Source: Coriaria nepalensis (taxonomy: Eukaryota > Streptophyta > Magnoliopsida > Cucurbitales > Coriariaceae). From it: 64,000 bases of DNA. The notes under the pieces were generated by a model. The model was not told where the DNA came from, searched no databases, and worked only from the letters and a program-made list of their open reading frames with translations. The stretch is from positions 9,292,501 through 9,356,500 of the forward strand of contig CP114495.1 in assembly GCA_027186245.1 (NCBI GenBank), read 5' to 3'. Both the position numbers and the translations under genes were made by a program. Within the stretch, counting starts at the first letter, position 1. Each line of letters opens with the position of its first letter. Below are positions 1 through 7,672 of the stretch, piece by piece.

Positions 1-621
1 CTTTCTTGCAATTTGAGACTCCAATCTGTTCCAAGGTTTGCAAGTATGGTATCAACCCAATAGGAAAGACCTCCTCCATTAATTCACAATTGTCAATGTG
101 AATTTGTTTGAGAGAAGACAAAGTGGATATTGTTTGAAGTGTGCTATTGTTTGAAGTAATACTCGTTCCCCCTACAATATTCACCACTTTCTTGCAATTT
201 GAGACTCGAATCTGTTCCAAGGTTTGCAGGTATGGTATCAACCCAATAGGAAATACCTCCTCCATTACTTCACAATTGTCAATGTGAATTCGTTTGAGAG
301 AAGAAAAAGTGGATATCGTTTTAACTGTGATATTGTTTGAAGTAACACTCGTTCCCCCTACAATATTAACCAATCTCTTACAATTCGAGACTTCAATTTG
401 TTCCAAGGTTTGCAAGTATGGTATCAACCCAATAGGAAAGACCTCCTCCATTAATTCACAATTGTCGATGTGAATTTGTTTGAGAGAAGAAAAAGTGGAT
501 ATTGTTTGAAGTGTGATATTGTTTGAAGTAATATTCGCTCCCCCTACAATATTCACCAATTTCTTACAATTTGAGACTCCAATCTGTTCCAAGGCTTGCA
601 GGTATGGTATCAACCGATCAC
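1..621 (-). repeat. 186-bp tandem repeat encoding 62-residue LRR units of NLR1
   Basis: Near-identical units begin at 1, 187, 373 and 559 (the last partial), a constant period of 186 bp or 62 codons, so the frame is preserved. Each unit encodes two LRR-like segments, running from the SNCKKLVNIVGG block through TFSSLKQIHIDNCE to EEVFPIGLIPYLQTLEQ. Copies differ by only a few substitutions each, for example CKRLVNI against CKKVVNI. NLR3 has this region only once. The array continues past the left edge, so its copy number is unknown. Confidence 0.9.
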
Positions 622-1519
622 CGGAAATTAGAAGGGTCATGTCTCTTACCAAATCATGCATCTTCACAATCTCAGACCCTTGACCCTCACACTTTGTCGA
701 AACATCTTCCACAATTGGTTTTAAATCATGTACAAGCAAAACATCACGTCCCACATGATCCAAGAATAAGTCCAATGCCTCCTTTTCAGATTGCGAACCA
801 ATCTCAACATTTTTATCAGTTCTCATCAAATTGCAAACATCAAGGGTTCTAGTCGTCAAAACTAGTTTGCATTCATCGATTCCTATATCACGGAGAGGAA
901 TTTTGTCCCATATGTCATCAAGGATTAAAACATATCTCCTCCTCTCTGGCAAGGCATTGTACAATAGGGAAGCACGTATTGTCATATCTCCAACTTTTGA
1001 AAGATCAACATCCAATTGCTGAGCGATATCATTTTGTAATCTGACAAAGTTGGGTGTCTTTGATACCGTCACCCAAATAACTTTATCAAATTTTCCATTT
1101 ATGTCTTCTACTAGACAATTATTAATATGCTTCATGATCGTGGTTTTGCCGATTCCCTCCATTCCATAGACTCCAATCTTTCTAATATCATCGGCCATTA
1201 AGCAATCCCATATTTTTCTCAACGTCTTGCGAGCTGTAGTACCTCCAGCTAATTTTGTTGGCATAAGCAAGTAGCCTCTCTTTGAAGAGTTATCAACAAC
1301 TTTACTTTTTCCTTGAAGAACAAGTTCTTTGACTCTCTCAGTTAGACCCTCCACATTTCTCTCCAACTGATCAAGCGACAATATATTATCGCATTCGATT
1401 CTCTTAGATTCTCTTTTATCAGGGTTTTCCAATTGATTAGTCAGCTGCTTGACTCCTTCATAAGAATTGCATTTGAGGACGTCCTCCAAGATTCTAATTG
1501 CTTCATCGGTGCCCTGCAT
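1..1519 (-). CDS. NLR1: CC-NB-ARC-LRR disease-resistance-like protein, internally deleted, runs off the left edge
   Basis: The frame is open from ATG 1519 to the window edge (506 codons, no stop), although about 300 residues of a normal NLR are missing. Seen in order: a short N-terminus of about 100 aa with one heptad-like stretch (LDQLERNVEGLTERVKEL), a P-loop GMEGIGKTT (Gly to Glu at the third position, but GxxxxGKT kept), kinase-2 LILDDIW, and RNBS-B KLVLTTRTLDVC. Then an abrupt join at about 690 goes from DVSTKC to EGQGSE, losing the GLPL and winged-helix region. MHDLVRDM follows, then a second join at about 614 runs straight into a late LRR (LIPYLQ). After that come repeated 62-residue LRR units. 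A further short in-frame loss removes six residues before ECKLVL. The family, At4g27190-like CNLs, senses pathogen effectors in the cytoplasm. Whether this copy works is doubtful, because the ARC2 part of the switch is gone. The open frame suggests recent origin or selection to keep it. Confidence 0.8.
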   Translation of the reverse strand, partial: MQGTDEAIRILEDVLKCNSYEGVKQLTNQLENPDKRESKRIECDNILSLDQLERNVEGLTERVKELVLQGKSKVVDNSSKRGYLLMPTKLAGGTTARKTLRKIWDCLMADDIRKIGVYGMEGIGKTTIMKHINNCLVEDINGKFDKVIWVTVSKTPNFVRLQNDIAQQLDVDLSKVGDMTIRASLLYNALPERRRYVLILDDIWDKIPLRDIGIDECKLVLTTRTLDVCNLMRTDKNVEIGSQSEKEALDLFLDHVGRDVLLVHDLKPIVEDVSTKCEGQGSEIVKMHDLVRDMTLLISGDRLIPYLQALEQIGVSNCKKLVNIVGGANITSNNITLQTISTFSSLKQIHIDNCELMEEVFPIGLIPYLQTLEQIEVSNCKRLVNIVGGTSVTSNNITVKTISTFSSLKRIHIDNCEVMEEVFPIGLIPYLQTLEQIRVSNCKKVVNIVGGTSITSNNSTLQTISTLSSLKQIHIDNCELMEEVFPIGLIPYLQTLEQIGVSNCKK

Positions 1520-1523
1520 ATTC

Positions 1524-1903
1524 CTAAATAACATGACAAAGATTAATATCTGTTTGCTGTATCATGTTAATAATCTACTAAAGAAAGAAAGAAAAACAGC
1601 CTTATATCTATCTGTAGATACTTCAAAATTATGTTTTTTAACTCACAATTCATTTTACAAATTATGCTTAATAGCCGCAATTAATTTGAATCTACATCCA
1701 TAATGAAAAGGCCATAAGAATGTTCATTGCGAATATCAAGAAGCACCCACATGTCAAAAAAAGCCAAGATATGGTGCCATGATATGAAGTGATCTACTAG
1801 TGTATATGAAAAAGCTAGTCACCTGGAATCAATACAGATGGTAAAGAGAATTGAAGAGAAGAATTGAATACATATGAATGAAGAACGATGAAAGGGGGGG
1901 TAC
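1524..1903 (-). other. 5'UTR intron of NLR1
   Basis: On the minus strand the donor CCAG|GTACC lies at 1904/1903 and the acceptor TATTTAG|G at 1524/1523, four bases before the ATG. NLR2 (donor at 4876/4875) and NLR3 (donor at 10661/10660) have the same arrangement, with alignable intron sequence. The upstream exon, about 1904-2110, has stops in frame just before the donor, so it is a non-coding leader. Sequence shared among the three copies extends through this leader, which means the duplication included promoter-proximal DNA. Confidence 0.65.
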
Positions 1904-2109
1904 CTGGCCGGAGTTCTCACGGCTTCAATCTGGTCCGAAGAAACTCAAAAGAAACAAATTGAAAGCAGATCAGAAAACAAAAGAAAATAATTGAGCAGAG
2001 TTTTGTGTTGTTGTGGGTGGAGCTGAAGAAGTATTTATTGTTGAGATCAGATCTGGAGATAAGAAAGGGGAAGAAGACTGAAAGAGCCGATGCAAGAAAA
2101 GTATTACAA

Positions 2110-2517
2110 CTATTGGGTACGGATAAATCCACACAAATAATGATTAATTCTTTGAGTTTGACTAATTAAGGTTGGGCAACATTTACTAAAAAAAAATGTC
2201 TATTTTAGACATTTCGTATTTTGGCGCCGAGAAACATTGAATGGAATGGATAATGCCACGCGCGGTCAAAAAGTTCCGTCACGCGAGAGGGACCCGACCC
2301 ACTTTTCCATACGAGTATTCAATCACTACTACCCCGACACCGACAGCTGTACATTAACGACTTGTTGTCATCATCTTACAGAGTCCGGGTACGCATCCAC
2401 TGTTACATTTCGTCGAACAGTTAGTGTGCATCGCACAAAATTCTTTATCTGCTCAACCAACGAAAATAATAATCAAATGCCCCAACAAAATATAAGGAGT
2501 AAAAAGATTCACCATGA
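2110..2517. other. Intergenic DNA between NLR1 promoter and NLR2 3' end
   Basis: Holds the presumed promoter of NLR1 (minus strand). A 129-codon open frame on the plus strand at 2237-2626 overlaps the NLR2 3' end and resembles nothing I know. I treat it as chance. Confidence 0.4.
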
Positions 2518-4478
2518 CTACTTCGTAAAAAATCTTTTAAGAATGGTCTTAGCATTTGGATGCGCCCACTCCATTCTCTCCCAATCTTTTTCTGACATTC
2601 TGATTGAAGGGAGAGGAGATGGTTGACCTTGGTTGTCCAGGGGCAGATTAATAGGTATCCTCTTTAGCTTGGGCGTATCTCTAACATGAAAGTCTTCAAG
2701 AGAGTTACAGAGCATGAGATTAGGAGTAGGACAGATGCTCTTCAATTCCGGTAGGCTCCACAACAGCAAAAACCGTAAGTTGGGAAGTGTGATATTGTTT
2801 GAAGTAATACTCGTTCCCCCTACAATATTCTCCACTTTCTCACAAAGACTAACAGTAATCTCTTCCAAGGTTTGCCGGTATGGTATCAACCCAATAGGAA
2901 AGACCTTCCAAGTATCAATGCCTCAAGATTCACCAAATTAGATACCGAATTTGGCAAAATTTTAATGTAGGTAGATGATAAATTCAAGACTTCTAGCCCA
3001 AGCATATATTCGAAGAAGGAGTTAGGAATAACATTCAACAAATAATTATCCTGAAGAAGTAGGACGGAAAGCTTAGGACACTCTGGAGATACATTAGAAG
3101 GGAATTCCTTGATATTGTTTTTCATCAAAGACACCTCCATCAGATTCTTTGACCAATTTTTCTCCTTTGGTAGCTCATTCAATCCTAGACCAGCCTCTAC
3201 CATGAACCGATCACTGGCAATTTGAAGAGCCATGTCTCTTACCAAATCATGCATCTTCGCAAACTTCTCAGATCCTTGACCCTCTAGAAAGCATACATTC
3301 TTAAGAGTAATGAACATGCAATGGGCCTCATCCGATTGGTCTTTCCTAGTCCCCACGTCTTCATCAATTATTCCCACATCAATCAATAACTCTATCACAC
3401 TTTCAATAGGAATCTCATAGTCTTCAGGGTATAATGCACAATATAGAAGGCAATCTTGAAGCTTCCCACTTTTCAAACTCTCGTAACTATACCTTAGTTG
3501 TTCAATTACTTCCTGAGCATTGTTATAAGAATTTGACCCCAATTCCCTACGTGCCTTTTTCCACTCACATTCTTCCCTTTTTCCGGCCATATTACTTGCG
3601 ACAATGACAATTGCAAGAGGCAAACATGCACATTTTCTTGAAACATCTTTCACAATTGGTTCTAAACCCTGTACATGCAAAATATCTCGTCCCACGTGAT
3701 CCAAGAACAAGTTCAATGCCTCCTCTTCAGATAGGCAACCGACCTGAATATTTTTGTCTGCTTTCATAAAATTGCAAACATCAAGTGTTCGAGTCGTCAA
3801 AACTAATTTGCATTCATTTTCAACGGTAGGTTCAGGGATTCCTATTTTAGGAAGATGAATTCCTTCCCACATATCATCAAGGATCAATACATATCTCCTC
3901 CTCCCTTGTAAGGCATTGTACAACATCGACACACGTATTGTCATATCTTCATATTTTGAAAGATCAAAATCCAATTGCTGAGCGATATCATTTTGTAGTT
4001 TGACAATGTTGGGGGTCTTTGATACAGTCACCCAAATGACTTTATCAAATTTACCATTTTGATCTTCTAAAAGACAGTTATTAATATGTATCATGATCGT
4101 GGTTTTGCCGATTCCCCCCATTCCATAGACTCCAATCTTTCTAATATCATCGGCCATTAAGCAATCCCATATTTTTCTCAACGTCTTGCGAGCTGTAGTA
4201 CCTCCAGCTAATTTTGTTGGCATAAGCAAGTAGCCTCTCTTTGAAGAGTTATCAACAACTTTACTTTTTCCTTGAAGAACAAGTTCTTTGACTTTCTCAG
4301 TTAGACCCTCCACATATCTCTCCAACTCATCAAGTGACAATATATTATCGCATTTGATTCTCTTAGATTCTCTTATGTCCTGGGTTTCTATTTGAGCACT
4401 CAGCTGCTTTACTCCTTCATAAGAACTGCATTTGAGGACTTCCTCCAAGATTCGAATTGCTTCGTGGGTGACCTGCAT
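2518..4478 (-). pseudogene. NLR2: CC-NB-ARC-LRR gene with LRR deletion and frameshift
   Basis: From ATG 4478 an intact frame of 530 codons gives a short N-terminus, P-loop GMGGIGKTT, kinase-2 LILDDMW, RNBS-B KLVLTTRTLDVC, GLPL-equivalent CLPLAI, RNBS-D CLLYCALYPED, MHD motif KMHDLVRDM and the first LRRs (ECPKLSVLLLQDN, LEVLNLSSTYI). After NLEALILG the sequence jumps, at about 2903-2908, to the late LRR block that normally reads EEVFPIGLIPYLQ. The frame changes and a TGA at 2886-2888 stops translation. The C-terminal part (ITLPNLRFLLLWSLPELKSIC to the end at 2518) is present in another frame. By alignment with NLR3, roughly 300 LRR residues are lost. A product ending at 2886 would be a CC-NB-ARC protein with about four LRRs; such truncated NLRs are sometimes expressed, so a function cannot be excluded. 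Start choice: the ATG lies just after the shared 5'UTR-intron acceptor. Confidence 0.85.
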
Positions 4479-4488
4479 ATTCCTAAAT

Positions 4489-5340
4489 AATATGACAAAG
4501 ATTAATATATGTTTGCTGTATCATGTTAATAATCTACTAAAAGAAAAAGAAAGAAAGAAAAACAGCTTTATATCTATCTGTAGAAACTTCAAATTATATT
4601 TTTTAACTCACAATTCATTTTACAAATTATGTTTAATAGCCGCAGTTAATTTGAATCTACACCCATAATGATGAAAAGGCCACAAGAATGTTCATTGTAA
4701 ATATCAAGAAGCACCCACATGTCAAAAAAAGTCAAGATATGGTGCCATGATATGAAGTGATCTATTAGTGTATATGTAAAAGCTAGTCACCTGGAATCAA
4801 TACAGAAGGTAAAGAGAATTGAAGAGAAGAATTGAATACATATGAATAAATAAATAGTGTTGAAGGGGGGAGTACCTGGCCACAGATTGTCACAACCTCA
4901 ATCTGGTTTGAAGAGACTCAAATTCAAGAAACAAATGGTGAGCAGGAAAAGATTCAGAAAATAATCGTGCAGAGTTTTTTGTTGTTGTGGGTGGAAATGG
5001 AGAAGTATTCAGATCTGTAGATAAAAGTCAATGCAGGAGAAGTATTACAATTATTCGGTGCAACTTGCAATTAAAATATTCACAAAAATAAGTAAAATTC
5101 GATGCAAGAATTATATTACATTATCTTCAACAATCTTGTAAGCTTCTCATATTAAAGCATTGGAATCTACTCCTCAAGAAATAAATGGAATCTTTTGTCT
5201 CTTGTGTGTTTTAAAATGATGTAGTGTTCAAGTGCACTACACATCTGGACAGGACTCAGTACTTGAAGTAACAGAAAATGACTAAGGAAACTGCCAAACC
5301 CGAATTGATATCGATAAATTTGCAAGTGGGCACACTGTCT
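4489..5340. promoter_or_regulatory. NLR2 5'UTR intron, leader exon and presumed promoter
   Basis: The intron runs from donor 4875 to the acceptor at about 4483, with sequence alignable to the NLR1 intron. The leader exon is about 4876-5030. The duplicated homology with the NLR1 leader fades at about 5050. DNA at 5050-5340 is AT-rich and shows nothing else I recognise. Confidence 0.45.
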
Positions 5341-5347
5341 AAAGAAA

Positions 5348-5580
5348 ATGACTAAGCTTCCAGATTCTAGTCATTATTACTTCATAGGTGGGAACAAAGG
5401 TAATTATTGTCTCAAGAATGAGAAGATGGTGGTGCTTTTTTTTTGGCTGATACAAGTGGTGGATGGGCAGCAGCTTCAAGCTTTATGGGCTTCCTTCCCC
5501 AAATTGGAACACCCTTTGCTGCTACATCTTTTCCATTAGCTTTCTATCCCTCTTTTGGCGTTGTTCTTATTTCCATATTT
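5348..5580 (+). other. Unassigned stretch with a hydrophobic reading frame
   Basis: A plus-strand frame from about 5458 reads GWAAASSFMGFLPQIG and continues hydrophobic for about 35 residues until it runs into the PDIL5-4 pseudogene homology at about 5580. I cannot assign it. It may be the end of an older gene fragment or chance. Confidence 0.2.
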
Positions 5581-7070
5581 TTTATGGAATGAGCTGCAAC
5601 AAGGCTTCCCGGAACCTGTGCATTACAAGATAGGTCAACTACTCTGGTTCTCATTTGATAATATTTTCACTGTGCATTAACTACTCTGGTCAACTACTTG
5701 TTGAATTGGTTGTAATGCAAACAGATGTGGACTATACTTATTGAATTATTTCAGATGCTTACTTTCTTCACACGAACGTGTATTCCTCAATTCTACATCC
5801 TCTGTTACAGGTGCCGGCCTTTTAGTATTCTCCAAAGATTTATCCTCCAAAGATTCCATTGTCTGAAAGATGAGAAACGTCAGTTCGTTACCTAACATGA
5901 GCTCCTCTGCGGAAAATACGAAGAGATGGATACCCATGACTGTGAAATTCTTTACCTAACATCAGCACCTTTGTTTGATTATTTGGGCTGCCTTCTTCCA
6001 CGAAGGTTTCTGAAACAAGACAGAACCAACCCATGAGGAAAGAAAAAGCAGAAATTGTTAGCTTGCAAAGTTTGCAATGGCATCCAGCAACAAATTGTTG
6101 AGAATGCCTGTTTTGCATTTTGACCCACACTCTACACAGAGTTGACTTTTTGATTTCTTTTCTTTTTTGCGTCTACTTCTCAACCATTATCTGGAATTCA
6201 TCAAGCCCGACTTTTGGGCGTTGGAATCACTCAATTTGGAGTTGTGTGGCTCAAGATATTGCTTAAATTGCAGAAGCTGTTTTTGTTCAAGTTCGATTGC
6301 TTCAAGTACAAGTTTCCTGGATAATTTGAATTCCATTCAGTGTTTTGAAGTTCCAGCTGAAGGGTATGTTCTATATGATCGTTGGCATCATGTTTTGAGA
6401 AGAAATCAAAGCTTTTGGGTTAATTGGATCTGCTGGTTATTAACCATAGTTGGTGACAAGTTGCTGCTTTGTTCATCCTTAAGCCATGCCGTTTGTACAT
6501 TTGTTCATCATCCTTAAGACTTGCATTTATTATCAGTATGGGTGCATTTTAATCATGTTCAGAAGTATGTTGATGGAAGTCACTTGTATTGCTCTTTAGT
6601 TTTAAATATATGTGCTGTAATTGTAGTTGTAAAATTAATGAAGTTTGATTGATTTTCTATTCAAGTCAAAACCGAGCACCTCTGGTTTCTAGTTTTTGTT
6701 CTAGAGATCATTAATCTTCAACTCATTCACTCCTCTCATCAATGCTTTGATTTCCAACACAAATGATGCAAATAAATTTACCAGGCGGTTACTCCAGTAG
6801 CACCAAGTAGCATACAAGTTGGAAACAAGAATTTGGATACCTGCAAAAAGTTGCTTTAATAGTGGGATAACAACAATTCAGCACTTGCGGAAGTTCTGAG
6901 ACAGAGCAGAGAAATGCAGCCAAGTTTGAAACCCGAAATTTCTATTGAGCATATTTACCAAAATTCCGAGTTGTCAATTTAACAGAACCTCCCAGATATC
7001 TCATCAACTTCATCCCCATGCTTAATGCGTGAAATCGATCCGGAGTGAATTCAGGAACTTGATTTAAGAC
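5580..7070 (-). pseudogene. PDIL5-4 pseudogene, partial, between NLR2 and NLR3
   Basis: Several exons of the intact PDIL5-4 gene at 11409-15516 recur here in the same order and strand. They are the GSLVVAARSG region (about 5590), KRPAPVT (about 5815), GYPSLRIFR (about 6110 to 5920), the Trp-Cys-Tyr-Trp-Ser active-site exon (6782-6845), and SVKLT.NF.KY (about 6960-6990). Intron sequence is also alignable, so this is a DNA duplication and not a retrocopy. Decay is visible. The active-site exon carries one extra A after Tyr-Pro, which shifts the frame, and APWC reads ATWC. The start, the N-terminal membrane exon and the C-terminal exons are missing. About 670 bp of unrelated DNA sits in one intron (6095-6765). 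Its position upstream of NLR2 mirrors PDIL5-4 upstream of NLR3, so a PDIL5-4 + NLR block was duplicated. Confidence 0.85.
6095..6765. other. ~670-bp insertion in the PDIL5-4 pseudogene
   Basis: The homologous intron of the working gene (13571-13664) goes from the block TTTGCAATGGCATCC almost directly to AAATAAATTTACCAGG. Here about 670 bp separate the two. The insert has a 116-codon open frame (6167-6517, plus) of unknown nature. Its left part, about 6135-6300, resembles the reverse complement of about 7080-7250, sharing GTTGACTTTTTG and TTGGAATCACT. No clear terminal repeats or target duplication were seen. Confidence 0.5.
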
Positions 7071-7672
7071 TCGATTGTGTAGAGAAAGAGCTCCCGATTG
7101 CTGGTTGTAGAACAGTATGGAAAATTTGATCACAACTTGAGTTACAGACCTCCAATTGAAGTGATTCCAATTGCCACAAGTTTGTTTTGATCTCTCTCGG
7201 CTTTTGGCTGGAGAATCAAGGCCATTAAAATTCAAACACAAAAAGTCAACTGCAGGAGGTGCATTGAGTTCAGAGTTTTATAAGGAAAACAGACATCTTA
7301 GTTATTAGATTCTTAGTATCTTTTTCCATTGATAAGAAAGAAAGAACTCCAGATCATCACAGCTTTCCATCCGAGATTCGCTCAAGTTGGTTACCTGGTA
7401 CAGGGAGTCGATTTCACATAAACTTCTTGCTATTTTCAGCCACTCTCAATAAAGAAAACAGATAGAGATGCTAAGAAAACCCAAGTTTGGCATTTGCGTC
7501 GAACACTATTGTGCACAATACAGAATTATGTAATGCAACGATTCTCTATTCTTGTTTTTGTCAGTGCTGTTGCATCTTTCTTTACACTGATATGATATAC
7601 TCCAATGCTGCACAAATGAAAATAATAATCAAAGGCCCGAACAAAAAATAAGGAATAAAAAGATTCATCAAT
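7071..7672. other. Unassigned DNA between PDIL5-4 pseudogene and NLR3
   Basis: No PDIL5-4 homology is visible beyond about 7060. The segment about 7080-7250 is an inverted, diverged copy of sequence near 6135-6300. The rest (7260-7672) shows no gene and presumably includes the NLR3 3' untranslated and terminator DNA. Confidence 0.35.

Noticed and set aside
1..621. CRISPR-like array because of regular repeats
   Set aside because: The period is 186 bp, the whole unit is coding LRR sequence with no unique spacers, and the genome is a plant's.
571..1022. Plus-strand open frames of 93 and 63 codons inside NLR1
   Set aside because: They lie antisense to conserved NB-ARC coding sequence on the minus strand and have no family features.
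2237..2626. 129-codon plus-strand frame between NLR1 and NLR2
   Set aside because: It overlaps the 3' end of NLR2 on the other strand, has low complexity and no recognisable domain.
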